Shown here one piece after another: positions 19,965 to 29,224 of a stretch of 64,000 nucleotides of DNA. This stretch comes from Lachnospira multipara LB2003 (lineage in GTDB: Bacteria > Bacillota > Clostridia > Lachnospirales > Lachnospiraceae): contig NZ_JNKW01000009.1 in NCBI RefSeq assembly GCF_000702205.1, positions 1 through 64,000 of the forward strand, read 5' to 3'. Within the stretch, counting starts at the first letter, position 1, and the number at the start of each line of letters is the position of its first letter. A model generated the notes under the pieces. It did no database searches. It saw only the letters and a program-made list of their open reading frames with translations, and was not told where the DNA came from. The position numbers and the translations under genes are program-made.

Positions 19965-20789
19965 ATGAAATTTATTTCTTGGAACATAGATTCATTAAAC
20001 GCTGCCATTACAAGTGATAGTAATAGAGCGGTTCTTACAAGAGAAGTTTTAAAGACAATTGCAAGTAAAGATGCAGATATTATTGCAATTCAGGAGACAA
20101 AACTTCCAACAACAGGTATGAATAAAAAACAAGAAGCTGCACTTAATGACTTCTTCCCTGACTATGACTATGAATGGGTAAGTTCATGCCCACCTGCAAG
20201 AAAGGGCTATGCTGGAACTATGGTTTTATATAAGAAGGGCATGGATGTTAAGGCAGATTTCCCTAAGATTGGTGCCCCAGAAACTATGGATGATGAAGGT
20301 AGAATGATTACCCTTGAACTAAAGGATTATTTCTTTAACCTTGTATATACTCCTAATGCAGGAGATGGCCTTAAGCGCCTCAAAGAGCGTCAAGAATGGG
20401 ATAAATGCTATGCTAACTATTTAGCTAATCTTGATAAAGAAAAGCCTGTTATTGCCTGTGGTGATTACAATGTAGCTCATACAGAAATTGATCTTGCTAA
20501 CCCTGCATCTAATCATATGTCAGCAGGCTTTACTGATGAAGAAAGAGAAGGCTTTACTAATCTATTAGCTAAAGGCTTTACAGATAGCTTCCGCTATACT
20601 CATCCAGATGAAAAGGGATGTTATTCTTGGTGGTCACAGCGAATTAAAACTAGTAAAATAAACAACTCAGGTTGGAGAATTGACTATTTTTTAATTAGTG
20701 ATAGATTAAAAGAAAGACTTGTTTCCTCTGAAATGATTGACTCAGGGGAAAGACAAGATCATGCTCCAATTTTCTTAGAGCTTAATTAA
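19965..20789 (+). CDS. xth: Exodeoxyribonuclease III family AP endonuclease
   Basis: 274-residue EEP-family nuclease of the ExoIII/AP endonuclease type, for repair of abasic sites. Key motifs: SWNIDSLNAA (substrate Asn), IIAIQETKL (metal Glu), CGDYNVAH (catalytic Asp and Asn), WRIDYFLIS, and QDHAPI with the catalytic His. An AAGGAG site precedes the ATG. It follows the CNNM gene by 46 bases and is closed by a terminator at 20829. Confidence 0.94.
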   Translation: MKFISWNIDSLNAAITSDSNRAVLTREVLKTIASKDADIIAIQETKLPTTGMNKKQEAALNDFFPDYDYEWVSSCPPARKGYAGTMVLYKKGMDVKADFPKIGAPETMDDEGRMITLELKDYFFNLVYTPNAGDGLKRLKERQEWDKCYANYLANLDKEKPVIACGDYNVAHTEIDLANPASNHMSAGFTDEEREGFTNLLAKGFTDSFRYTHPDEKGCYSWWSQRIKTSKINNSGWRIDYFLISDRLKERLVSSEMIDSGERQDHAPIFLELN

Positions 20790-20828
20790 TTTATTAGATG
20801 GTAATTAATAGATAGTAATTAATGGATA

Positions 20829-20866
20829 TAAAAAAGCTAGGAAGAAATATCTTCCTAGCTTTTATT
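20829..20866. terminator. Terminator between xth and dapL
   Basis: Hairpin with 12-base arms (AAGCTAGGAAGA and TCTTCCTAGCTT) between A- and T-runs, placed between convergent genes. Confidence 0.85.
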
Positions 20867-20935
20867 ATATTCATATCATAAATATTCATATCATAAATAT
20901 TAATATTGTAGATATTCTTTATTATAATACATTAA

Positions 20936-22150
20936 TTATAATGCCTTAATTCTATCAATTGCTCTTATTGTATTCTCATATGAACCAAAAGCTGTAAGTC
21001 TAAAGTAGCCTTCACCACTTGGACCAAATCCTGAACCTGGTGTACCTACTACATTAGCTTTTTCTAATAAGTAATCAAAGAATTCCCAACTTGTCATATT
21101 ATCTGGTGTCTTTAACCAAATATATGGAGCATTTACACCACCTGAAACTGTGTAACCTGCATCTGTTAGACCCTTTAAAATCACTTTAGCATTATTCATA
21201 TAGTAATCAATCATGCTCTTAGTCTGCTTTTGTCCTTCTTCTGTGTAAATTGCTGCACCAGCTCTTTGTATAATATATGGTGCACCATTAAATTTAGTGC
21301 CATGTCTTCTAGCCCAAAGACTATGAAGCATTACATCTCCACACTTTAAATCCTTAGGAATAACTGTAAAGCCAAGTCTTGTTCCTGTAAATCCAGCATT
21401 CTTAGAGAATGATCTTAACTCAATAGCACATGTTCTTGCGCCTTCACATTCATAAATTGTATGTGCTACATCATCTTCTGAAATATATGCCTCATAAGCT
21501 GCATCATAAATAATAACTGCGCCAACCTTATTGGCATAATCTACCCAACGCTGTAATTCTGATTTTGTAATTGTTGCACCTGTTGGATTATTAGGGAAGC
21601 AAAGATAAATAATATCAGGAGTTTCCTTTGGTAATTCTGGTGCAAAATTAGTTTCTTTAGTACATGGCATATAAATTACATTAGACCACTTACCAAGATC
21701 TGGAAGGTAATCTCCTGTTCTACCTGCCATTGCATTAGTATCAACGTATACTGGATAAACTGGATCACAAACTGCTATCTTATTGTCCACAGAAAAAATA
21801 TCACCAATATTACCTGAGTCTGATTTAGCACCATCTGAAATAAAAATCTCATCAGCCTTTATATCAGCTCCACGTCTCTTATAATCAAAATCTGCAATTG
21901 CATCTCTTAAAAACTCATATCCTAAATCTGGTGCATAACCTTTAAATGTCTCTTTCTTACCCATTTCGTCTACTGCACTATGAAGAGTATCAATTACTAC
22001 AGGTGATAAAGGAAGAGTTACATCTCCTATACCAAGTCTAATTATTTCCTTATCAGGATTAGCTAATTGATATGTGTTAACCTTCTTAGCAATTGTTGAA
22101 AAAAGATAACTTCCTGGAAGCTTTAAATAATTCTCGTTAATCTTAAACAT
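20936..22150 (-). CDS. dapL: LL-diaminopimelate aminotransferase
   Basis: Fold-type I PLP enzyme that makes LL-diaminopimelate directly from tetrahydrodipicolinate, for lysine and peptidoglycan. The 404 residues match DapL rather than a generic aspartate aminotransferase: FKINENYLKLPGSYLF start, RLGIGDVTLPL, FPNNPTGA, the PLP lysine in ELRSFSKNAGFTGTRLG, and ARRHGTKFNG. AGGAGG precedes the ATG. It stands alone between two hairpins. Its presence points to the DapL variant of the lysine pathway. Confidence 0.96.
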   Translation of the reverse strand: MFKINENYLKLPGSYLFSTIAKKVNTYQLANPDKEIIRLGIGDVTLPLSPVVIDTLHSAVDEMGKKETFKGYAPDLGYEFLRDAIADFDYKRRGADIKADEIFISDGAKSDSGNIGDIFSVDNKIAVCDPVYPVYVDTNAMAGRTGDYLPDLGKWSNVIYMPCTKETNFAPELPKETPDIIYLCFPNNPTGATITKSELQRWVDYANKVGAVIIYDAAYEAYISEDDVAHTIYECEGARTCAIELRSFSKNAGFTGTRLGFTVIPKDLKCGDVMLHSLWARRHGTKFNGAPYIIQRAGAAIYTEEGQKQTKSMIDYYMNNAKVILKGLTDAGYTVSGGVNAPYIWLKTPDNMTSWEFFDYLLEKANVVGTPGSGFGPSGEGYFRLTAFGSYENTIRAIDRIKAL

Positions 22151-22217
22151 AGAGTCCTCCTAACATTTTACTACAATGAAATTATTATAAAGCCACAAAA
22201 GGTTAGTTGCAACTAAA

Positions 22218-22254
22218 TAAAGCAAGACCTTAATATATAAAGTCTTGCTTCTAA
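22218..22254. terminator. Hairpin between dapL and the J-domain gene
   Basis: Arms AAGCAAGAC and GTCTTGCTT with A- and T-rich edges, just after the stop of the minus-strand J-domain gene. Confidence 0.75.
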
Positions 22255-22261
22255 TATAGCT

Positions 22262-23074
22262 TTAAGCATCAAGATAAAATCTTAATAATCTCTCGTATTC
22301 TGTATTAATTGCTAATAAAATATCCTTATCACCACTCATATTATCAGGATGATAAATCTTAGCTAGGGACTTATATCTCTTTTTTAGAGTTTCTAAATCA
22401 TGCACTCCTTTAAAGAATATCTTAACCCCATCAGCATTAACCATTGTCTTTCTTGCTTCTCTATATACCTTGTCCTTAAAAACAAGTTTTTCTCTTTCAA
22501 ATCGTTCCTTATCAACTGTTAATTGTCTATTTTGTTTTTCTAATATCTGCCACTTCTGGTCATATAATTTTTTCTGATTCTCTAATTGCTGCTTAAGAAG
22601 CATATTCTTACTTTGTTGGCGTTCTAGCATATGCTTTTGAATATCAATTAGATTACGTTCATCCTCTAGTGTCTTATCTAATTCCTGTAGACGCACATGT
22701 TCTGTAAAAAGCCATTTTTTTTGCTCTTTTTCACTAAGCTCTCTAAATTCTTTAGTCTTATCGTGCGTCTTAATCGTCTCAGGGTCAGATGTAAACTTAA
22801 CTTCCTCGTCTTGTATCTTCTCTGTCACATTATTATATTCAGTCTCAATATTTGATGTGTTAACTTCTTTCTTAACAGCACTTTTGTTGACACTTCTATA
22901 TGTATCATCTTTCCATTTAATTTGAGCTATATTCTTATCTTTAAGATTTGTTTCTAGGTTAGCATCATCAAATTCATTTACGCCTGAAGCCATAGCAATT
23001 CTGACCGCAACATTCTTGGCATAATTCTCAATATTAGAATTGCCATAATAATTAGTCTTATAATTTTCTTGCAT
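22262..23074 (-). CDS. Coiled-coil protein with a C-terminal J domain
   Basis: 270 residues. The first 110 residues are polar and low in recognisable motifs; about 110-215 is a charged, Gln-rich coiled coil (QKKWLFTEHVRLQELDKTL and onward). The C-terminus (about 222-268) is a J domain with the diagnostic HPD motif in LAKIYHPDNMSGDKD. J domains stimulate DnaK ATPase, but here the J domain is at the end of the chain, without the Gly/Phe and zinc regions of DnaJ, so it is a specialised co-chaperone or an adapter. The gene is monocistronic with its own promoter and terminator. Confidence 0.75.
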   Translation of the reverse strand: MQENYKTNYYGNSNIENYAKNVAVRIAMASGVNEFDDANLETNLKDKNIAQIKWKDDTYRSVNKSAVKKEVNTSNIETEYNNVTEKIQDEEVKFTSDPETIKTHDKTKEFRELSEKEQKKWLFTEHVRLQELDKTLEDERNLIDIQKHMLERQQSKNMLLKQQLENQKKLYDQKWQILEKQNRQLTVDKERFEREKLVFKDKVYREARKTMVNADGVKIFFKGVHDLETLKKRYKSLAKIYHPDNMSGDKDILLAINTEYERLLRFYLDA

Positions 23075-23110
23075 AATTCACTCCGTTTTTTACGATCAAT
23101 TATTAACTTT

Positions 23111-23139
23111 ATGTTAAAACTAATTTAGTTTTTAGTCAA
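23111..23139 (-). promoter_or_regulatory. Putative sigma-A promoter for the J-domain gene
   Basis: Minus strand: TTGACT (23139-23134), 17-base spacer, TAACAT (23116-23111), about 36 bases before the ATG at 23074. Confidence 0.5.
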
Positions 23140-23210
23140 TATTTACTTTTAATAGTAAAGATAAATTTGTATATTTGCCACGCCAAGATGTAATGTGATT
23201 TTCTCTACAT

Positions 23211-23250
23211 CAAAAAAGAAGAGACAAAATTAATTATGCCTCTTCTTATC
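23211..23250 (-). terminator. Terminator after the GH105 gene
   Basis: On the minus strand AAGAAGAG ... CTCTTCTT arms are followed by a T-run, 24 bases after the GH105 stop. Confidence 0.75.
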
Positions 23251-23273
23251 TAGTAAACTTATGTTTAATTGAT

Positions 23274-24410
23274 CTATTTTGTATATCTTAAATGTTCTGT
23301 GTAAGCTAAAAGGAATGGACCAACACCCTTAGCATCATCCTTAACAATAGGTTCTGACATATAGTAGTCATATGTTCCAGGACGTCTATTGTTACCACCA
23401 AGACCTGCTACTAAGCAGATGCCATCAAGGGAAATTGTACCATCTTCATTAGCCTTAAGGTATCTTTCTTCAATACCCTTTAGGGCCTTCTCACCATATT
23501 CTCTATAGCTTTCTGGTAAGAATCCTAGTCTAACACCCTTAAGGAGGGCATAAGCCATAATGGCACTACCAGATGTTTCAAGGTAGTTCTTATCCATGCC
23601 ACCAAAGTTAACAACCTGATACCACATACCTGATTCATCCTGGTATTTAAGCATAGAATCCATGAGATCTACAAATGCTTCCTTCATCATGTTACATTCT
23701 TCATCATATTTATGATCTTTATTATCAACTTTATCAAGTGTGTCGAGAAGAGCCATAGCATACCAGCCAATTGCTCTAAGCCAAATATTCTGTGAAAGTC
23801 CAGTTACTTTATCACACCAAAAAGCTTCCTTGCTTGTATCAATTGCATGATAATAAAGTCCATTAAGTGGATTTCTTAAATTCTCAATCACGAATTTAAA
23901 CTGGCCAAAAATATCATCATAGTTAGCTCTATTATTGAATTTAGTTTCATATTCCATGTAAAATGGCTGGCCCATATACATACCATCTAGCCATACCTGA
24001 TTTGGATAAATATCCTTATGCCAGAAATTACCAGACTTAGTTCTTGGCATAATCTCAATCTGTGAATATACTAAATCAATAGCTTTCTTATACTTTTCCT
24101 TACCTGTAAGTTCGTATAATTCGAATAAAGTCTTACCAGCATTAACATTGTCAATATTCTTCTCACCAATACTATATCCGTCAATGCTACCATCGTCAAA
24201 TACTCTATGATCAATAAATTTATCTGCAAAATCAAGATACTTCTTATCACCAGAGATTGAATACATCTCTAAAATTGCCTTAATCATAACGCCATCGATG
24301 TAATTCCACTTTGACTTAATTCCTGCCTTTAACTTCTCAATATTCCAAGCTGGAGTATCAAGTGTGCTTCTTTCCATTAGCCCGTCAATATACTTTACTA
24401 TGATGTCCAT
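23274..24410 (-). CDS. Unsaturated rhamnogalacturonyl/glucuronyl hydrolase, GH105 (YteR-like)
   Basis: 378-residue alpha/alpha-barrel hydrolase of the GH88/GH105 group, which removes the 4,5-unsaturated uronic acid left at oligosaccharide ends by pectin or rhamnogalacturonan lyases. Typical segments are KWNYIDGVMIKAILEMY, NFWHKDIYPNQVWLDGMYMGQPF, with the DG/Asp active-site region, and NIWLRAIGWYAMALLDTL. There is no signal peptide, so it acts in the cytoplasm on imported products. It complements the secreted PL9 lyase at 41892. AAGGAG precedes the start; its own terminator follows. Confidence 0.92.
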   Translation of the reverse strand: MDIIVKYIDGLMERSTLDTPAWNIEKLKAGIKSKWNYIDGVMIKAILEMYSISGDKKYLDFADKFIDHRVFDDGSIDGYSIGEKNIDNVNAGKTLFELYELTGKEKYKKAIDLVYSQIEIMPRTKSGNFWHKDIYPNQVWLDGMYMGQPFYMEYETKFNNRANYDDIFGQFKFVIENLRNPLNGLYYHAIDTSKEAFWCDKVTGLSQNIWLRAIGWYAMALLDTLDKVDNKDHKYDEECNMMKEAFVDLMDSMLKYQDESGMWYQVVNFGGMDKNYLETSGSAIMAYALLKGVRLGFLPESYREYGEKALKGIEERYLKANEDGTISLDGICLVAGLGGNNRRPGTYDYYMSEPIVKDDAKGVGPFLLAYTEHLRYTK

Positions 24411-24576
24411 TTGTTTCTCCTTAAATCTCCCTAAATTTGATTGTCAAAACTACCAATCAACTCCCTCATTTTACCCTATACGATATAAAATATCAAGATA
24501 GTAAAAAGCCCTAATTTACTTGACATTGCCTAAATTATGTCAGAAAATTATACCATACAAGATTTGGAGGTATAAC

Positions 24577-25431
24577 ATGAAAAGAGGAATAGTTTTTGAA
24601 GGTGGTGCATTTAGATCTATATTTTCTTGTGGCGTTATGGATGCTCTAAACGAACTAGATTTTTTACCTGATTATATAATTGGTGTATCTGCAGGTGCAG
24701 CCTACGGAGTTAGTTACGCATCATGTCAACCTGGAAGAAATCTAAAGATCATAATGGATTACAGAGACGACAAAAGATACATGGGACTTACTAATATGAT
24801 AGCTCCAAATAACAGATCTCTTTACGGTCTTGATTTTGCTTATGAAACAATCCCAAATGAACTTGTACCATATGATTATGATGCTTTTAAAAGATTCAAG
24901 GGAGAATATTTATGCGTTGTTACTAATGTGGAAACTGGAAAACCTGAATATCTTCCATACACAGGACTTGATAGAACTAACAAGGTATTAAAGGCAACAT
25001 GTGCTCTTCCTGTATTCTTCCCAACTATTAACATAAATGGAACTGAATATATGGATGGTGGCTTATCTGATTCAATCCCAGTTGAAAAAGCCCTTGCCGA
25101 TGGTTGTGATAAGGTCTTAGTTGTTCTTACAAGAGAACCTGGCTATAAGAAAAACACATCAAGCATTACTAAATCAACTGCTAAACTTTACAAGAATAAA
25201 CCAGAATTAGCACGAGATCTTCTTACTAGAGCTTCTAAATACAACAGACAGCTTGAAAGAGTGGATAGACTTGAAAAAGAAGGTAAATTATACGTAATGC
25301 GACCAGTGTCAACTAAGGGATTTAAGCGTACCGAAAAAGACAAAACAAAGATTTTATCTCTATATAACGATGGATATAATCAGACTTATGAACAATTTGA
25401 TAAGATTAAGGAATTTTTTGAAATAAACTAA
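24577..25431 (+). CDS. Patatin-like phospholipase
   Basis: 284-residue cytoplasmic serine acyl-hydrolase of the RssA/YjjU-type patatin family. The oxyanion Gly-rich motif EGGAFRS is at 8-14, the nucleophile elbow GVSAGA puts Ser38 in place, and MDGGLSDSIP gives the catalytic Asp. The start at 24577 has GGAGG 7 bases before it; an in-frame ATG at 24520 does not. Next comes a cupin 18 bases downstream. Substrate unknown, presumably phospholipid or acyl ester. Confidence 0.9.
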   Translation: MKRGIVFEGGAFRSIFSCGVMDALNELDFLPDYIIGVSAGAAYGVSYASCQPGRNLKIIMDYRDDKRYMGLTNMIAPNNRSLYGLDFAYETIPNELVPYDYDAFKRFKGEYLCVVTNVETGKPEYLPYTGLDRTNKVLKATCALPVFFPTININGTEYMDGGLSDSIPVEKALADGCDKVLVVLTREPGYKKNTSSITKSTAKLYKNKPELARDLLTRASKYNRQLERVDRLEKEGKLYVMRPVSTKGFKRTEKDKTKILSLYNDGYNQTYEQFDKIKEFFEIN

Positions 25432-25449
25432 TTAAAAAGGAGATTTTTT

Positions 25450-25773
25450 ATGTTTGTATTTAATAAGGACGTTACTGCAACTGATTGCGAACCAGGGGTT
25501 CAAAGAAAAATTCTAAGTTATTCTGATGAACTTATGATGTGTGAAATTCACTTTCAAAAAGGGGCAAAGGGTAACTTTCATACCCACGAACATCTTCAGA
25601 TAACTTATATTGCTGAAGGTAGTTTTGAATTTACAATCGATGGAGAAACTAAGGTTGTAAATAAAGGAGACAGTGTATATATGCCAAGTAATTCACTTCA
25701 TGGTGTAACATGTCTAAAAGAGGGCATCTTAGTTGATGTATTTAATCCAAAAAGAGATGACTTTTTAAAATAA
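25450..25773 (+). CDS. Small cupin-domain protein
   Basis: 107 residues forming a single cupin barrel. The first motif is GNFHTHEHLQITYIAEGSFEF (metal His residues) and the second is DSVYMPSNSLHGVTCL. Members bind metal and sometimes small ligands, and many have no known enzyme activity. AAGGAG is 6 bases before the ATG. Probably co-transcribed with the patatin gene, and closed by a strong terminator. Confidence 0.85.
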   Translation: MFVFNKDVTATDCEPGVQRKILSYSDELMMCEIHFQKGAKGNFHTHEHLQITYIAEGSFEFTIDGETKVVNKGDSVYMPSNSLHGVTCLKEGILVDVFNPKRDDFLK

Positions 25774-25780
25774 GATTAAT

Positions 25781-25818
25781 GAAAACCCCTTCTTAACTAT
25801 CTGTTAAGAAGGGGTTTA
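25781..25818. terminator. Strong bidirectional terminator
   Basis: Perfect hairpin with 15-base arms (AAACCCCTTCTTAAC and its complement) and T-run between the cupin and EIIC-EAL genes. Confidence 0.9.
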
Positions 25819-25867
25819 GTTTACATAAAGCTCAGTCTTTATTTATAAGGCCAGTTTTAAGCCAGTT

Positions 25868-27943
25868 TTAATATACGGCATTACTTACATTTTCAATAAC
25901 ATTATCTAATTCATTAAGGTTTACTGCCTGGCTAAAATAATATCCTTGATATTCATAACAGCCAATTTTTTCCAAAATATCTTTTTGTTTTTTATCTTCT
26001 ACATATTCTGCCAATATATCAATTCCAAATCTGTTAGTTAAACCAGCCATTACCTTTACAATATCTCTACTTCGTTCATTATTAACAACATCCTTACTTA
26101 AGTTGCCATCAATTTTTACCAAATCAAAGATATTATATTTTAGATATCTTATAGATGTACTTCCCATTGAAAAATCGTCAATACCAAAACTATAACCTAG
26201 TTTTTTAAGACGCTCTAATCTTGAAATAAGTTCTTCATCTATCTTTAAACTGTCTTGTTCTGTGATTTCAATTAATATATTTTTTATGTAGTCCTTGTAT
26301 TTATCAGCCATTTCAACTAAAAATTCTTCAAACTCCTGTGTCTGTATTGAATTTCCCGTTATATTAATGGCTATCTTACAATTAGGTCCAAGGCTATTAA
26401 CTATTTTTTTACAGTCATTAAGGGCCACAATAAAAATAGCTTTTTCTAGCTTGCTTTGATACTCCATCTCTTTAGTAAGTCCAATAACAAATGGGGTGTA
26501 AAGTTTACCATAATTAGAGTATTCTAAAGACAATAAACTCTCAACTCCAATACACTCATTTTTATTATTAAACTGAGGTTGGTACTTAAGATTAATCTCA
26601 TTTCTGTCTATTTTACACTTTATTTCATCAGCTAGCGTTCTTGCAAGCACTCCATATATGCCCTTTAAGCAAAGTACATTTCCGCCTTCTCCACTTTCCT
26701 CTAATTCCTTATACTGGCAAATTAGATCTGCAACCATTTTGTTTTCCTGTTCTAAAGACTTTTTATCAGCATAGATGACAAAAGGGGTATAAATAAGTAT
26801 TCCCACTGCTAAATTAATTATCTGTATAAGTGAACCTGAAATATTTCCTGTGCAAAAAAAGCCACTAATTATTGGCGGTGTTGTCCATTCAACATAATTA
26901 AGAGTCTGAGGGATTATACTTAAATACGAAGCTAAAAATGCTATTCCGTAATTAACAATTGGTACAATGATAAATGGAATAATATATATTGGATTTAATA
27001 CAACAGGTAAACCAAACAACAATAACTCGTTAACATTAAAAAATATAGGTATACTTGATAATCTTACAAGTTTTTTTGATGTATTCTTTTTTCCAAAAAT
27101 AAGGATTGCTATGGCAAGACACATTGTTGAACCACAACCACCCATTGAAGCAAACACATTCCAAGCAGTATGAGAATTAATTGTGCATGGATTACTTATA
27201 AGACTTTGTGTTGATCCTGGAAAAATAATATTAAATTTACGTATGCCAAACAACCATATAAATAGCTGGAAAAGTGCAAATATCAGTGTCTTTGTAAATT
27301 TACTATTTCCCTTTTTAATGATTGAATACATAAAATTCGTAATAAGATTTTGAAGAGAGTGTTCTCCTGTTGTAAATACCATGATGCAATATAATAAAAA
27401 ACCGCAGATTAAAGTTATAATGATTTTAGGCAACATATTAAGCATCTGAGTATAGGAAGCATCTGCCCCACTTGAATATAACTTAAAACTCACCTTTACG
27501 TACTTATCAATAATATTAAACATGGTATATGAGAAAAATACCGTAAGTAAGGATACTAAAATATCATTCTCTCCCATAAAATCAACAGCATTTCCCTTCA
27601 TATGAAAAACACCACTAAATAAGAAAAATAGCATTAAGCTTACAAAAACCAAGCTAAAGTTTCTATTCTCCTTACGGCATGCAGTATTAACAATGCTTAT
27701 TGATAAAGCAAGAGTAATATACACCCCAAGCGTTAAAATTGTTATACGATAAATATCATCTAGAAAATGTAATATTATTCCACCTTGAAAGTTTTCTAAA
27801 AAAATCTGATAATGTCTATTAGGAAATACCCTAAAAACCAAACTAAAGGACCCTATTAAAAGAATAGGTATACACATTATTATTGCCTGTCTTAAGGCCT
27901 GTATAATAACAGATTTTTCAAAGAAATCCGATAATTTAAACAT
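25868..27943 (-). CDS. PTS EIIC-like permease domain fused to an EAL c-di-GMP phosphodiesterase domain
   Basis: 691 residues. Residues about 1-405 are a multi-helix membrane domain resembling the lactose/cellobiose EIIC family (INSHTAWNVFASMGGCGST, then FNVNELLLFGLPVVLNPIYI with the conserved Glu of the sugar site, and WTTPPIISGFF). Residues about 430-685 form an EAL domain. The catalytic signature reads VESLL instead of EAL, but the metal and base residues are present: IEITE, IDDFSMG, VKIDG, AEYVE and QGYYFS. No EIIA or EIIB domain is attached and none is adjacent. The start at 27943 has GGGGGAG before it. Likely a sugar-sensing membrane phosphodiesterase that lowers c-di-GMP; this is inference. 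Confidence 0.85.
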   Translation of the reverse strand: MFKLSDFFEKSVIIQALRQAIIMCIPILLIGSFSLVFRVFPNRHYQIFLENFQGGIILHFLDDIYRITILTLGVYITLALSISIVNTACRKENRNFSLVFVSLMLFFLFSGVFHMKGNAVDFMGENDILVSLLTVFFSYTMFNIIDKYVKVSFKLYSSGADASYTQMLNMLPKIIITLICGFLLYCIMVFTTGEHSLQNLITNFMYSIIKKGNSKFTKTLIFALFQLFIWLFGIRKFNIIFPGSTQSLISNPCTINSHTAWNVFASMGGCGSTMCLAIAILIFGKKNTSKKLVRLSSIPIFFNVNELLLFGLPVVLNPIYIIPFIIVPIVNYGIAFLASYLSIIPQTLNYVEWTTPPIISGFFCTGNISGSLIQIINLAVGILIYTPFVIYADKKSLEQENKMVADLICQYKELEESGEGGNVLCLKGIYGVLARTLADEIKCKIDRNEINLKYQPQFNNKNECIGVESLLSLEYSNYGKLYTPFVIGLTKEMEYQSKLEKAIFIVALNDCKKIVNSLGPNCKIAINITGNSIQTQEFEEFLVEMADKYKDYIKNILIEITEQDSLKIDEELISRLERLKKLGYSFGIDDFSMGSTSIRYLKYNIFDLVKIDGNLSKDVVNNERSRDIVKVMAGLTNRFGIDILAEYVEDKKQKDILEKIGCYEYQGYYFSQAVNLNELDNVIENVSNAVY

Positions 27944-27992
27944 GACTCCCCCTAAAGAATTTCTTAGTATACATAATATCAAAATTTCAAAA

Positions 27993-28022
27993 AAATAAAA
28001 CCCCATATAAGTGGGGTTTTGT
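27993..28022. terminator. Terminator between the zinc-ribbon gene and the EIIC-EAL gene
   Basis: Short GC-rich hairpin (AAAACCCCA and TGGGGTTTT with a 6-base loop) just downstream of the 28055-28459 gene on the minus strand. Confidence 0.8.
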
Positions 28023-28054
28023 TCTAATCCTTAATATAAATTTATTTTATTTGT

Positions 28055-28459
28055 CTATGTTCTTTTTATAAAATCGATTCGGCACTTAGGACATTTAATA
28101 CTAATTTTTCCCTTGCCCTTTGGTACTCTGATTTTTTGTGAACAATTTGGACATTTAAAAATCCTATGTGTCTTAGAGTCCTTAATTCTTGCTATTACAT
28201 AGTTAAACTTACCTTGACACTTATAGTAAAAATTAAGATATCTCTGATTTTCCTTACTTCTTCTAGAAATGTTTCTTGAAAAGCATCTAAAATATGTATA
28301 AATTAAAAGCAAAATTGCTACTGTATAAACAACTCCATTATGCATAAAAAGTGTCAATACAAGTAATGTCATGCACAATATAGATGTAAATTTGGAAAGC
28401 TGATCCATGCCGTACCTTCCATACATAAACCTTATAAATCTATTTCTAAACTCATTCAT
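28055..28459 (-). CDS. Small membrane protein with a C-terminal zinc ribbon
   Basis: 134 residues with two close hydrophobic helices (about 22-60), a basic middle segment, and a C-terminal zinc ribbon of two CxxC knuckles (FKCPNCSQ and IKCPKCRI, about 98-124). No enzyme motif. It resembles small clostridial membrane proteins of unknown role. GGAGG lies 9 bases before the ATG. Its own terminator follows, so it is probably monocistronic. Confidence 0.75.
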   Translation of the reverse strand: MNEFRNRFIRFMYGRYGMDQLSKFTSILCMTLLVLTLFMHNGVVYTVAILLLIYTYFRCFSRNISRRSKENQRYLNFYYKCQGKFNYVIARIKDSKTHRIFKCPNCSQKIRVPKGKGKISIKCPKCRIDFIKRT

Positions 28460-28629
28460 TTAAGAATACCTCCACCATAATCGGTTTATTTATCTCCTCT
28501 GTAAAGATAACTACAGTAAATACTCTACCACACAACTGTCTAAATACAATTAAATAAAAATAAAATATTCCTTATAATTCTAAAGAGGGCCAAAGGTATT
28601 ATTAAAATCCTAAAGTTCTAATAAAAAGA

Positions 28630-29172
28630 CTATAAGCTTTCCTCCATATATACATTACCATCTAAATCTTTCCAGACAAATTTATCCTCTAAAATCATAT
28701 ATCCATGAGGAGAGTTTTCCTTAGGAATTGATACAGAGCCTGGGTTCATATATGTAATCCCGTCTTTCTTTTCACACTTTGGTACATGAGTATGACCACA
28801 TAAAAGCACATCCCCATCCTTAAGTGCTGGGATATTTTTCTCATCTAATTTATGGCCATGACATATAACAATATCCCTATTATTAACTGATAAAAATGCC
28901 TGTTCGCATAAGCAATTAAAATCTAATACCATTTGGTCTACTTCTGTATCACAATTTCCTCTTACGCAAATAATCTCATTTCTTAAGGGATTAAGCATTT
29001 TTATAACTTCCTTAGGAGCATAGTCTTTAGGTAAATCATTTCTTGGTCCATGGTATAAAATATCACCAAGTAAAACTAGTCTCTTTGCCTTCTCAGCCTT
29101 ATATCTTTCAATCATTTTTTTACAATAATAAGCTGAACCATGTATATCTGATGCAATCATTATTTTATCCAT
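28630..29172 (-). CDS. YfcE/YvnB-type metallophosphodiesterase
   Basis: 180-residue calcineurin-like phosphoesterase of the YfcE/MJ0936 class. All metal-site motifs are present: ASDIHGS at 8-14, GDILYHGPRND, VRGNCD, CHGH and GHTH. Such enzymes hydrolyse phosphodiester test substrates; the physiological substrate is unknown. AAGGAG precedes the ATG. A terminator at 29193 separates it from the gene behind it. Confidence 0.92.
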   Translation of the reverse strand: MDKIMIASDIHGSAYYCKKMIERYKAEKAKRLVLLGDILYHGPRNDLPKDYAPKEVIKMLNPLRNEIICVRGNCDTEVDQMVLDFNCLCEQAFLSVNNRDIVICHGHKLDEKNIPALKDGDVLLCGHTHVPKCEKKDGITYMNPGSVSIPKENSPHGYMILEDKFVWKDLDGNVYMEESL

Positions 29173-29192
29173 ATTATTATCTCCTTAAATTT

Positions 29193-29222
29193 AAAAAAAG
29201 CAGGATTTTACTCCTGCTAAAA
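29193..29222 (-). terminator. Terminator after the DUF6088-like gene
   Basis: Hairpin AAGCAGGA/TCCTGCT with flanking A- and T-runs, 3 bases beyond the stop at 29225. Confidence 0.75.
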
Positions 29223-29224
29223 AT

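Noticed and set aside
24520-24579. Longer patatin start at 24520 and similar extended starts at 28006, 51267, 46689 and 49857
   Set aside because: Each longer start lacks a ribosome site or overlaps it; the internal ATG with GGAGG at normal spacing is preferred.
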